Shown here: piece by piece, positions 7,753 to 15,778 of the stretch
Position numbering within the stretch: position 1 is the first letter of the stretch
How the letters are laid out: every line of letters begins with the position of its first letter
Source of the DNA: JAPLXD01 sp041661585
GTDB lineage: Bacteria; Patescibacteriota; Minisyncoccia; Moranbacterales; UBA11712
Direction: 5' to 3'
Length of the DNA: 34,668 nt
Assembly (NCBI GenBank): GCA_041661585.1
Contig: JBAZUC010000003.1
Location: 1 to 34,668, forward strand
Translations under genes and position numbers: made by a program
The notes under the pieces: generated by a model
What the model saw: only the letters and a program-made list of their open reading frames with translations
Told to the model about the DNA's origin: nothing
The model's database searches: none

Positions 7753-8205
7753 TTATACTTCCATCAACTTTTCTGCTTCTTTTTTGAAACTGTCGGCGCT
7801 TCCAAATCCTTTGTAGACTGATGCAAATCGCAAATATGCCACATCGTCGAGCTCTTTGAGCTTTTCAAGAACGAGCTTTCCAATCACTCTCGCCGGCACT
7901 TCGCAATCTTTGTCGAGCTGAAGCTTGTATTCGATCTCGTCAATCGCCTCTTCAATCTTTTTGTCTTCAATCGGTCTTTTTTCAAGCGCCTTTTTCATTC
8001 CTTTTTCAAGCTTCTCTCTTTTGTATTCTTCTTTGCGGCCATCCTTTTTCACGACCACAAAATTCAAAAGTTCCAATTGTTCATACGTACTGAACCTCTT
8101 CGCGCATTTCAAACATTCACGGCGACGGCGGATCATTTTTCCATCACTCGATTCGCGCGAATCGGTCACTTTTGTTTCCGGATGATTGCAGAAAGGACAA
8201 AGCAT
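7753..8205 (-). CDS. nrdR: Transcriptional repressor NrdR
   Basis: 150 residues, the usual NrdR size. The N-terminal zinc ribbon is MLCPFC...RRRRECLKCAKRF (Cys3, Cys6 and a second CxxC pair), followed by an ATP-cone (VVKKDGRKEEYKREKLEKGM) that senses dATP/ATP. NrdR represses ribonucleotide reductase genes by binding paired NrdR boxes. The gene is first in a minus-strand unit with nrdD 36 bases downstream. An NrdR-box-like site lies 58 bases upstream of its start, so autoregulation of the whole nrd unit is likely. Confidence 0.97.
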   Translation of the reverse strand: MLCPFCNHPETKVTDSRESSDGKMIRRRRECLKCAKRFSTYEQLELLNFVVVKKDGRKEEYKREKLEKGMKKALEKRPIEDKKIEEAIDEIEYKLQLDKDCEVPARVIGKLVLEKLKELDDVAYLRFASVYKGFGSADSFKKEAEKLMEV

Positions 8206-8262
8206 AATTTGAAAATCACTATTTTTGAGAATTAATAAGGGTGATTCGAAGAATCCCCTTTT

Positions 8263-8278
8263 ATACTATATGTTGTGG
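8263..8278 (-). promoter_or_regulatory. NrdR box
   Basis: The minus strand reads CCACAACATATAGTAT, matching the established NrdR-box consensus acaCwAtATaTwGtgt at 13 of 16 positions, including the central palindrome. It sits between the nrdR promoter and the nrdR start, the expected place for repression of the nrdR-nrdD-nrdG unit. I do not see an equally good second box one to three helical turns away. Confidence 0.65.
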
Positions 8279-8289
8279 TAGTACTCATC

Positions 8290-8317
8290 ATTTTACCACA
8301 AGCAAAAAACCCGTCAA
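8290..8317 (-). promoter_or_regulatory. Sigma-70-type promoter for nrdR operon
   Basis: On the minus strand TTGACG (8317-8312), a 16-base spacer and TAAAAT (8295-8290). Transcription would start near 8283, just upstream of the NrdR box, so bound NrdR would block initiation or escape. The -35 lies in the 3' arm of the terminator of the preceding gene. Confidence 0.45.
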
Positions 8318-8323
8318 GCGGGC
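8304..8323 (-). terminator. Short terminator after the radical SAM/peptidase cluster
   Basis: On the minus strand GCCCG CTTGA CGGGTTTTTTGC: a 4-bp G/C stem with a 6-T tract. It lies 46 bases after the stop of the A24 peptidase-like gene at 8369 and would end the long accessory transcript before nrdR. The stem is short, so efficiency is doubtful. Confidence 0.5.
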
Positions 8324-8368
8324 ATATTTGCTGCAAAATTTTGAGTTATCCACAGATCTGAATACCCT

Positions 8369-9373
8369 TCATCGAGTCACTAATTGCGCAAAGAAGGAAA
8401 ACATCGCTCCCCTAAAAATCATCGTTGCGATAACGCCAGCCAGCAGCCAAATCGCAAAGGGCATGCTTTTTTCATCTTTATTTTTTTGCACGTAAGCAAG
8501 GAGGATGAAAATTGGGCTGAAGAAGAGGGAAAAGAGAATGGAGTGCTTGACCAACGCCAGGATGCTTGCGATGTTTTGAGACGAACTAAAAAATCCGCTC
8601 AACCAAAAATACGGAATGATCGCGAGATAAATCAGAACCAAAATCCACGTCTTTTCCATAAGCCTCTTGAAATAGCTAAAACTTCTGGAGAGGCCTACGA
8701 ATATCAGGACGAGCCACACATTTCCAACTTGCTGATTTCCGCTGATATTCATCACTGAACCCAGCTTGAATCTCATTAGCTGAAAAATAAAAATAATCAT
8801 GAAGAAAATAACAACTGTTTTAACCAGAGTTATGTAATTCTTCCTGATATAACCGATCGATCGACCGAGTATTCCGGCTTCACCCCCAAACTTCAGAGAC
8901 GATGTATCCAGCTCTTTAAAAAAGAAATACAAACTCCGCAGGATCAGAAAAATAAATGCGAAAGTAAAAACATTGAGCAGCAGCGCCAGAGACGGGAAAT
9001 GTGGAAAGGCGCCATTGGAATAATATTTCAGGGGAAGCAATAAAGAAAAAACAAAAAAAAGCTTCGCGTCTCCAGCAGCCCACAGCTTAAAATGCCAGAG
9101 AAGATAGCCAACCGCCAAAGAGATCAGGCTGTTTATGGCAATATCGATAAAAAAATTTACCGAAAAAGCAGACGAAAAATTTCCTGCCCAAACAGCGTCA
9201 GGAAAGAAAGAAGACAGCTTGAACCACAGAAAAAGCATGAGATAACCAAAAACACCCCAGAGCAACCCTGCTTTGATCCATTTGTTCTTGATTTTTCCGC
9301 TCCGGAAATCCTGATAACTGGTGATGGCTCCAATGAAGAACAGCGCCGGTAAAAAGATAAGTTCAATGATCAT
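8369..9373 (-). CDS. A24-family prepilin/preflagellin peptidase-like membrane protein
   Basis: 334 residues with about eight membrane segments. Two aspartates sit in the GxGD-type aspartic protease pattern: SYQDFRSGKIKNKWI near residue 20 (first catalytic Asp) and WAAGDAKLFF around residues 97-106 (second Asp, in GDAKL). This layout fits the A24 type IV prepilin/preflagellin peptidases, which cut N-terminal leaders at the cytoplasmic face of the membrane. The long C-terminal half with extra helices is unlike compact PilD cores. It is the last gene of the radical SAM cluster, 17 bases after its neighbour, and no pilin genes are nearby, so a role in processing or exporting the cluster's own products is possible (inference). 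Confidence 0.72.
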   Translation of the reverse strand: MIIELIFLPALFFIGAITSYQDFRSGKIKNKWIKAGLLWGVFGYLMLFLWFKLSSFFPDAVWAGNFSSAFSVNFFIDIAINSLISLAVGYLLWHFKLWAAGDAKLFFVFSLLLPLKYYSNGAFPHFPSLALLLNVFTFAFIFLILRSLYFFFKELDTSSLKFGGEAGILGRSIGYIRKNYITLVKTVVIFFMIIFIFQLMRFKLGSVMNISGNQQVGNVWLVLIFVGLSRSFSYFKRLMEKTWILVLIYLAIIPYFWLSGFFSSSQNIASILALVKHSILFSLFFSPIFILLAYVQKNKDEKSMPFAIWLLAGVIATMIFRGAMFSFFAQLVTR

Positions 9374-9390
9374 GGATCATATATATCATC

Positions 9391-10320
9391 CTATTTAACG
9401 CATTTGAATTCTCCCCATCCATAATTTTTCACGTAATTTTTATAAACTCCTTCGCAAACATCCACATACCGGCATTTGATGCATACTTTGCCTTTTGTCT
9501 TGTAGGGTATGTTCGATATTTCCCTGATTTTTTTATCCTTTTCAATCAAGCGAATCTCGCCGAAGCCTATATGGGGAACAAGTTTTTTAGAAAAACACAA
9601 AGGGAGGTCAAGGATCGACAAATAATGATACTCCGCGCTGATGTTGGATACCAAGAGTTCCGGCTTGTTGCAAACTATTTTCTCGATCTCTCTCGCCAGA
9701 TCGCTGTATTTCGGCATGAGCTCGAAAAAATCTTTTTCCATATTCTCACCGCGCGGCTGGACAACCAACAGAGAGACATGATCCACCATGAATTGTTTCA
9801 GATATTTCAAAAAGCTTTCCATGTGAAGATAATTTTTCTTATTGACAACATGACTGATCAATATTTTCGACAGTCTATGCCTCTGATCGGAAATGTTGGT
9901 CAGTCCCCTAACAGTTTGGTCAAAACTTCCCGGCGCCCTGGTCAGAAATTCGTGTATACTTTTTTCATGTCCGTGCAGTGAAATAATGAACTCATTGACA
10001 CCGGCTGAAATCAGATCCAGGCAGAAATTTTTATACGCATATCGACGACCATTGCTGATGACCGCTATTTTTTTGAACCCCACTTTTTTTGCGTGCTTGA
10101 CGTATTTGATCAAATCCGGATTGAGCGTAGGTTCGCCGGAAGCAAATATGACCCTGTCGATGTTTTTGTTTTCATTGAGGACGCTGTAAACTCTTTTTTT
10201 GAACTTTTCAACGCTGACGCGCCTCGCCTCCCTGTCCGATTCCATACAAAAACGGCAGAGATTATTGCACATAAACCCCGTCGGAATAGTTAAATTTTTT
10301 TCGACAAGCTTTTCTATCAT
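9391..10320 (-). CDS. Radical SAM protein, HxsC-like (array member 1)
   Basis: 309 residues. The cluster motif CNNLCRFC (Cys18, 22, 25) binds the SAM 4Fe-4S cluster; ASGEPTLNPDL is the GEP motif with Ser in place of the first Gly. ISNGRRYAY and EFIISLHGHEKSIHE follow. A C-terminal CIKCRYVDVCEG (Cys280, 283, 289), then YxxxxGWGEFKCV, is a short auxiliary Cys patch shared by most members of this array. This pattern (compact barrel plus C-x2-C-x5-C-x-G) resembles the HxsC maturase and related short radical SAM enzymes. The substrate is unknown. The start overlaps the stop of the next upstream array gene (ATGA at 10317-10320). Confidence 0.85.
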   Translation of the reverse strand: MIEKLVEKNLTIPTGFMCNNLCRFCMESDREARRVSVEKFKKRVYSVLNENKNIDRVIFASGEPTLNPDLIKYVKHAKKVGFKKIAVISNGRRYAYKNFCLDLISAGVNEFIISLHGHEKSIHEFLTRAPGSFDQTVRGLTNISDQRHRLSKILISHVVNKKNYLHMESFLKYLKQFMVDHVSLLVVQPRGENMEKDFFELMPKYSDLAREIEKIVCNKPELLVSNISAEYHYLSILDLPLCFSKKLVPHIGFGEIRLIEKDKKIREISNIPYKTKGKVCIKCRYVDVCEGVYKNYVKNYGWGEFKCVK

Positions 10321-11294
10321 TTGAATCGCTTTTTTTGCTTAGACGAGAGATAAACCGGCTTCAAATCGGAAAGAGGATGGATTGCGGCATAATTTCTCCA
10401 GACCCCATTGCAATATTTTTCCAGATCGCAAAGAAGGCATTGCGGAGCCTTTGTTTTGCCATCCGCTGAGAAAATCTTGGTTTCGATTATCTTATTTTGG
10501 TGATCGGCGAAAGATTTTTCGGAAATTTCCATGCATTGGACCGGATATTTCCACCAATCCCCGATACAAAGTGGCAGACCGCAATAGGGATTCATAATCG
10601 TAAAGTTCAACTTTTTTCCAAGAAGAAGCGCTTTTTTCACATAAGGACTGATAGCGCCATATCTCGGCACGATATTTTTATTTGTCCACGCCCTACCGTT
10701 CGGCTGAACTATGGACAATGAAATATATTTTATCTTCGGAAATTCTTTTCTGACAAAACGCAGATATTCAGGCAAATGCCTATAGGTTTCAGCCGTAACG
10801 ACCGGATTTAGCGTCACGATTATTTTTGCTTCCAACAAATTCTTTATGCCCTTGATGCATTTTTCGAACGAATTTTTTATTCCAAGCGCGCGATCATGCT
10901 GGGCGGGGATATGCGAATGAAAACTCACGAAAGCTCGATTCAGTTTATTTTTTTTCAGTAGCTTCACATAGCCCTCTCGGCTCAGCAGTGTCGCATTTGT
11001 CTGCAATTCGACTACGCGGACTCCCTGCTGTTTTGCGAATCGTATGATTTCAGGCAGATCCTTTCGGAGCGTCGGCTCTCCGCCACTGAGGGATATGGCA
11101 ACATCCGAATATTTTTCGGTCAGGTCGCTAATCTCCTCTTTTATTGAATTGATATCTCTTTCTTTCGGCAAATTATATGACTCGGAAGGAACATTGCAAA
11201 AAGAGCATCGGGCATTGCATTTCGTTCCTACTCGGATCACTGGCAAAGACATTATTCGGCTGAATTTTTGCTTTGTTGGCTTAGTGGTTTTCAT
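10317..11294 (-). CDS. Radical SAM protein, HxsC-like (array member 2)
   Basis: 325 residues with CNARCSFC (Cys26, 30, 33), LSGGEPTLRKDLPE, LQTNATLLS and AFVSFHSHIPAQHDR. The C-terminal patch CLLCDLEKYCNG (Cys286, 289, 295) is followed by VWRNYAAIHPLSDLKPV, as in its neighbours. Phrases such as FHSHIPAQHD and SLSIVQPNGRA recall HxsC-type maturases more closely than most other members. The ATG at 11294 overlaps the upstream gene by 14 bases; an in-frame ATG at 11252 is an alternative start. Probably a peptide-modifying enzyme; no substrate can be assigned. Confidence 0.84.
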   Translation of the reverse strand: MKTTKPTKQKFSRIMSLPVIRVGTKCNARCSFCNVPSESYNLPKERDINSIKEEISDLTEKYSDVAISLSGGEPTLRKDLPEIIRFAKQQGVRVVELQTNATLLSREGYVKLLKKNKLNRAFVSFHSHIPAQHDRALGIKNSFEKCIKGIKNLLEAKIIVTLNPVVTAETYRHLPEYLRFVRKEFPKIKYISLSIVQPNGRAWTNKNIVPRYGAISPYVKKALLLGKKLNFTIMNPYCGLPLCIGDWWKYPVQCMEISEKSFADHQNKIIETKIFSADGKTKAPQCLLCDLEKYCNGVWRNYAAIHPLSDLKPVYLSSKQKKRFK

Positions 11295-12225
11295 CTTCGA
11301 TGATTTTTCTGATTATTTTTTCCTTGGAGACAAAAACAGGATATAACCCTTTCGAGCTGTAATAAACATCCATTGACGTAAGGCCGGCGCAGATCTCATC
11401 GAGCGCGCAGTGTCTGCATTTTTCCGGTTTATCACGGAAAAAATTCCTTTGCACAAGTGTGCCTCTCCCGTCCAGAAAATGGAGCGGCCTTATCTCATCT
11501 TTCACTATTTTTCTGGTTTCCGTCGAAACATGCTCGAAACCAGGCATATAGCAAAGAGGCACTCTTTCTATTCGAAAAGTTTTTCCGGCATCTTCAAACA
11601 CTTTTGCCATTTTGACAAGCTCTATTTCAAAACCATGGAGCGTAGGGATCGTCTTGGTATTTTTCATAGCCCTTTCCGAGGTCGGATCAAGATTGTTGCA
11701 ACTGAAATGACTGACAAAGGGGTATTCAGAAATTATGAATTTCGCGAGCGAACTTAGGTGGTCGGAGTTATATTTATTAAAGGTGATATTGATGTCTGTT
11801 CTTATGCCCTTCTGCTTGGAAAGATTTGTGAGGGTTTTTTTGATGTTTTCAAGTGAATCATCCTTTTTGGCAAGAAAATTCTGGACCTTGGCTCGATGGG
11901 AATATATTGAAACATGTACATGCTTCAGACCTGCCTTGAATAATCCTTCAAGATATCTTTTGTTCGCCGTTTTTTGGGCGTTGGTTATCATCTTTGTCTC
12001 AATCTTCTTTTTTGTGCAGTATCGAATCAGATCCGCGAGTTTTGGATATTTCGTCGGTTCTCCTCCAGTCAGAATAACTCCATCATATCCTCCTTCTATA
12101 TAACCATCAACAATCTTTTTCGCCTTGGAAAGCGGCATATCTTTCCATCCCGATGGAGGATTTGAACAAAAAAGACATTCTTGGTCGCACTCCCTTGTTA
12201 TTTGAATGTATGCAAAATTTGCCAT
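11281..12225 (-). CDS. Radical SAM protein, HxsC-like (array member 3)
   Basis: 314 residues. The N-terminus is very short before CDQECLFCSNPPSGW (Cys13, 17, 20); the Asn-Pro-Pro after the cluster resembles the CPQPP stretch of HxsC. ILTGGEPTKYPKLADL, MITNAQK and HVHVSIYSHRAKVQNF follow. The C-terminal patch CRHCALDEICAG (Cys270, 273, 279) precedes YYSSKGLYPVFV. The gene lies 10 bases after its upstream neighbour. I regard it as the best single HxsC candidate in the array together with member 2, but recognition is by motif only. Confidence 0.85.
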   Translation of the reverse strand: MANFAYIQITRECDQECLFCSNPPSGWKDMPLSKAKKIVDGYIEGGYDGVILTGGEPTKYPKLADLIRYCTKKKIETKMITNAQKTANKRYLEGLFKAGLKHVHVSIYSHRAKVQNFLAKKDDSLENIKKTLTNLSKQKGIRTDINITFNKYNSDHLSSLAKFIISEYPFVSHFSCNNLDPTSERAMKNTKTIPTLHGFEIELVKMAKVFEDAGKTFRIERVPLCYMPGFEHVSTETRKIVKDEIRPLHFLDGRGTLVQRNFFRDKPEKCRHCALDEICAGLTSMDVYYSSKGLYPVFVSKEKIIRKIIEDENH

Positions 12226-12235
12226 ACGCGTTTGT

Positions 12236-13423
12236 CTATTTTATTTTTTTTATCACACGCACCTTATCTCCTTTTGAGATAGGCTTCAGGCTCTTGAATC
12301 CGTTTTCTCTTATATAGTCGATCTGGGCTCCATCACATTGGCTATTCGAGCTGCAAATCTGACATTTCTTGCTTTTAAGAAAATACCGATGCTGAATGAA
12401 AAAATTCAGGAAATCTTGTATGCAAATTATTCCGGATTTTCTAATAGTCTTCGACTTTTGCCCAATTTTTATTTTCCCCAGGCACATCGCAATTTTTCTT
12501 GAAGATAACTGTCCCTTTTCCCTAAATTCGATGAGGTCACCGCAAAACATTTCCAAACTGCAATAGCCGCACCTTTCACCCCGGCATTCCATCATCTTCC
12601 CTTTCTTGAGATAAGCTTCGAACATATCCTTGCGCCCGTTGATCTCATCATACAACTTGTTGGGATGCTGTATCAATTCTTCGAATCCGTCAAGGTATTG
12701 AGGAGGAAACCTGTTCGTCCAGATATAAACATCCGGGCGGCGTGAAAATGCAAGCGCCTTTTTTATTCGAGGCATGGCTTTTTCCATGTCATAGAACAAT
12801 TCACCGCGATCTTCCCACGCTCGACCAAAAGGAATGATTTGGAGGAGATCAAATTCGTGTATCCCCAAAGCCACAAAATATTCAACTATTTCATCAAGCT
12901 GCTCACAATTTTGCTTATTTATGACAATATCTTGATTGACTATCAAGCCCGGAATCTCAAGAGCGTTCTTGAGGCCGGTTATAGCCTGCCGAAATGACCC
13001 CCTCACTCCCGTAAGCTTATCATGAAGTTTATCATTGTGCCCATGTATGGAAAAAGTGATCTCATTCACTCCCGCAGCGACAGAAGCGAGGAGGAAATTG
13101 TTGTACGCGAACATCCGGCCGTTCGTTATCACCTGAATATGCTTATAGCCCATTTTTTTTGCCATTTTTACCGCCTCCAAAAACTGCGGGTGGATAGTGG
13201 CCTCGCCTCCGCTCAAAACCACTTGGTCTATGTGTTGATCTCTCCCCTGCTGGAGATTTTTTCTTATTGAACTAAGCGGCAAAGCAGTGCCATTTTGAGC
13301 GTCTTTGTCAAGACAGAACATGCAATTGTTATTGCACCTCCGGGTCAGCCGTACCCAATGTTTCTTTTTGGTAGCTGCTTTTTCCTTTTCTTCTTTCTTT
13401 TTCCGTTCAAGGTCTTTTTTCAT
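12236..13423 (-). CDS. Radical SAM protein with two C-terminal Cys clusters (array member 4)
   Basis: 395 residues, the longest HxsC-like member. A very basic Lys/Glu-rich N-terminal stretch (residues 1-22) precedes CNNNCMFC (Cys30, 34, 37). VLSGGEATIHPQF has GGEA in place of GGEP; ITNGRMFAY and ITFSIHGHNDKLHD follow. Two Cys groups sit at the C-terminus: CRGERCGYCSLEMFCGD and, ~80 residues later, CQICSSNSQCDGAQ followed by YIRENGFKSLKPI, the usual family tail. Two auxiliary clusters would resemble SPASM enzymes functionally. The start overlaps the HemN-like gene by 17 bases. Confidence 0.85.
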   Translation of the reverse strand: MKKDLERKKKEEKEKAATKKKHWVRLTRRCNNNCMFCLDKDAQNGTALPLSSIRKNLQQGRDQHIDQVVLSGGEATIHPQFLEAVKMAKKMGYKHIQVITNGRMFAYNNFLLASVAAGVNEITFSIHGHNDKLHDKLTGVRGSFRQAITGLKNALEIPGLIVNQDIVINKQNCEQLDEIVEYFVALGIHEFDLLQIIPFGRAWEDRGELFYDMEKAMPRIKKALAFSRRPDVYIWTNRFPPQYLDGFEELIQHPNKLYDEINGRKDMFEAYLKKGKMMECRGERCGYCSLEMFCGDLIEFREKGQLSSRKIAMCLGKIKIGQKSKTIRKSGIICIQDFLNFFIQHRYFLKSKKCQICSSNSQCDGAQIDYIRENGFKSLKPISKGDKVRVIKKIK

Positions 13424-14843
13424 GGTTTTTCATTTTCCTTTTTATCGCGGATTCATAGACGAAAAAAAGAGCTGCTATATATTTATCTTCCGCGTCTTGA
13501 GGCTTTATCCTGAAATATTTTTTTTCTTTTCTTATTTTTTTCATTTTTCGCAATGACTGCAAAGCAAAAGGAAAAACGTCTTCAAGTCTTTTCCCAAAAA
13601 TCCTGAGAAAATCCTGGTGAAATATTTTCGTTCCTTGCTCAAAAGAACTTATCACAAAATTCAGCATTTCATCAGCGCTTGTCAAATCCCGGCCGGAAAA
13701 TATTTTCTTGGTTTCAGAAAAATCATCAAAGCTTCCAGCCTGCTGGTATTCCAGTTCGCCATAAACATGGGATCTGGAAAAGGGACCCATTCCAAAAGTG
13801 CTGCTGGGAGAACAGGCAGAAAATTCGCCTCCGTACGCCTTGCCAAATCCTTCACGTGCTTTCATAATTTTTGAATACACAGGATCGCTGAATTGCCAGT
13901 GAAACTTTGCCAGATCAAAGGGCTTGGACGTGTATCCCTTTTTCTCCGCGATTTTGAATGCTTCACGCATAAAAATCGGCATAGTTTTGGGATAATGTTT
14001 TTTGAAATATTCCTGGTAGTTCATTTTGAAATGCTTTTTGACGTACTGGCTGTCAGGCGGATAAAGACCGTAGCAAATGATCGTCGTCGGCTCAAGATCG
14101 ATCAGCTTCGAAAAACTTTCCGCAAAAGTTTTGGGAGTATCTCCCGGCAATCCGACAATAAGATCCGTGTTTATGATCTTGAAACCCAATTTTTTTGCCA
14201 TAGTTACGGCTGCAGCAACTTGTTCATAGGTTTGATATCCTCTTCCGGCTATCGTCAACGTTTTGCGACTGAAGGACTGCACGCCGAAACTCACGCGGTC
14301 AAAATCATATTTTTTCAGTATCTCGAGCTTGGACAAATCGCCGACGCTTGCATTGAATTCACAAGTCCTGATCCTTTCCTCGGAATTTTCCAAAAAATTG
14401 AACCGCCCGAAAAGCGACGAGAGAAGCTTCTCCATCTGATAACTGCTGAGAATATTCGGCGTCCCCCCGCCAATATAAAGATTCCTGAATTTTGTTTTCG
14501 AGAATGTTTTTTGGAAATATTTTATCGTATCCACCAAAAAATCGACGTATTGGCTAACTCTTTTTAGCTCCCTTAACTCATCCGACGGAAATGAACAATA
14601 ACCGCATCTGGAATTGCAAAACGGGATATGGATATAAAAATTTATATTTTCCAGCAATTCTTTTTTTCCGCGCAATCCGACAAAATTTTTCCAAAACTGC
14701 CGGACATCGGAAACGGAATATTTTTCGGTCGCTTTTGACAAGAAAAAAAGCCGGCTGATATTCGAATAGTAAGCGTCTTTTTCGAGAAACGACCTGAAAA
14801 ATTCAATTTGCCTTTTCAAATTATTGTCAGTTTTTTTTGTCAT
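13407..14843 (-). CDS. HemN/HemW-like radical SAM protein
   Basis: 478 residues from ATG 14843, chosen because it overlaps the upstream stop as ATGA. Residues 69-83 are FYIHIPFCNSRCGYC (Cys76, 80, 83), followed by YIGGGTPNILSSYQ, CEFNASVGDLSKLEIL, RVSFGVQSFSRKTL and NTDLIVGLPGDTPKTF, the core of the coproporphyrinogen oxidase-like HemN/HemW group. The extra Cys just after the canonical three (as in HemN CNxxCxYC) is absent. No other haem-pathway gene is in the window, and the enzyme sits in the middle of the array, so it is more likely a peptide-modification or methyltransfer enzyme that borrowed this fold than a haem enzyme. Confidence 0.83.
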   Translation of the reverse strand: MTKKTDNNLKRQIEFFRSFLEKDAYYSNISRLFFLSKATEKYSVSDVRQFWKNFVGLRGKKELLENINFYIHIPFCNSRCGYCSFPSDELRELKRVSQYVDFLVDTIKYFQKTFSKTKFRNLYIGGGTPNILSSYQMEKLLSSLFGRFNFLENSEERIRTCEFNASVGDLSKLEILKKYDFDRVSFGVQSFSRKTLTIAGRGYQTYEQVAAAVTMAKKLGFKIINTDLIVGLPGDTPKTFAESFSKLIDLEPTTIICYGLYPPDSQYVKKHFKMNYQEYFKKHYPKTMPIFMREAFKIAEKKGYTSKPFDLAKFHWQFSDPVYSKIMKAREGFGKAYGGEFSACSPSSTFGMGPFSRSHVYGELEYQQAGSFDDFSETKKIFSGRDLTSADEMLNFVISSFEQGTKIFHQDFLRIFGKRLEDVFPFALQSLRKMKKIRKEKKYFRIKPQDAEDKYIAALFFVYESAIKRKMKNHEKRP

Positions 14844-15778
14844 CTCTTTTTCTGAAAAATGACCGGATTGAACTCCTTCCATCCTTTTCTCTTTATGTAC
14901 GACTTCCAGACTCCGCTGCATTCCTCATTCATTTTACATTTGCGGCAATTCGCGCCCTTGATCTTTTCAGGCCATCGGACCGAAGCCGGCTTCGTTTTGC
15001 GCGCTTCCAGATTTTTTCTTCTCATTGCCGGCTCATAGTTTATGACATTTGTCTCCAATCCCCGGATCAAGCAGGGCGGCAGACCCATAATATATATTTT
15101 CGGGTGCTTCTTCGATTTTCGTTCGATTTGGGCAACAGCCTTTCTCAGATTTTTGCCAACTTTCGAATAATCAGGGACTATTTCTTCAAAATTCTCTTCG
15201 GCTCGTCCCTCAGGCAGCACAGTGTTGAGCACGATTCCTTCGATGTTCGGAAAAGAAATTATCAGCTCCAGAAAATCTTTGATATTTTTATAATTAATCT
15301 TGTTCATCAAAAAATTGATATAGAGTTGAAAAGGATACTTCTCCCGGAGAAAAGACAAATTGCATATTCCTAAAAATGTTTCACTGAAGCTTCCGGGAAC
15401 TCGGGTGATCTTTTCATGAATTTCCTTCACGCTTCCGTGCAATGAAACATTTATTTCCGTTACGCCCGCTTTGACTATTTTTTCACAGAATTTCTTGTCC
15501 GCAAATCTGCGACCATTGGAAATCAAACCGATTTCAGGATAGCCGCATTTCTTGGCAATTTCCACGAGCTCAATAAGATCCGGATGAAGAGTCGGCTCGC
15601 CCGAAGAGAACAAAACTTTATTGACCTTTCCCTGCATCGCCCTAAGGTCTTTTTCTGCATATTTCCGAAGACTCCGATAATCGAGCCTGTTTTGTTTGTG
15701 AACATCCGAACAAAACAAACATCCATTATTGCAATGTGAGTTGGTAAGTATATGCAATCTTTCATTCCTGACCGTCAT
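14840..15778 (-). CDS. Radical SAM protein, HxsC-like (array member 6)
   Basis: 312 residues from ATG 15778, which overlaps the upstream stop as ATGA; a longer open frame to 15868 lies inside the neighbour and is ignored. CNNGCLFC (Cys16, 20, 23), SSGEPTLHPDLIEL (Ser in place of Gly, as in member 1), LISNGRRFADKKF and EINVSLHGSVKEIHE. The C-terminal patch CRKCKMNEECSGVW leads into YIKRKGWKEFNPV, near-identical in layout to members 1 and 7. Its similarity to member 1 suggests local duplication. Confidence 0.86.
   Translation of the reverse strand: MTVRNERLHILTNSHCNNGCLFCSDVHKQNRLDYRSLRKYAEKDLRAMQGKVNKVLFSSGEPTLHPDLIELVEIAKKCGYPEIGLISNGRRFADKKFCEKIVKAGVTEINVSLHGSVKEIHEKITRVPGSFSETFLGICNLSFLREKYPFQLYINFLMNKINYKNIKDFLELIISFPNIEGIVLNTVLPEGRAEENFEEIVPDYSKVGKNLRKAVAQIERKSKKHPKIYIMGLPPCLIRGLETNVINYEPAMRRKNLEARKTKPASVRWPEKIKGANCRKCKMNEECSGVWKSYIKRKGWKEFNPVIFQKKR

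Noticed and set aside
13893..14567. 224-residue plus-strand open frame opposite the HemN-like gene
   Set aside because: No motif or ribosome binding site; antisense shadow of a conserved radical SAM gene.
13407..14843. Annotation as oxygen-independent coproporphyrinogen oxidase
   Set aside because: No other haem gene is present and the fourth Cys of HemN is missing; only the fold family is supported.
14844..14921. N-terminal extension of the HemN-like protein up to 14921
   Set aside because: The ATG at 14843 overlaps the upstream stop as ATGA, as for its neighbours, and the extension is another frame of the upstream gene.
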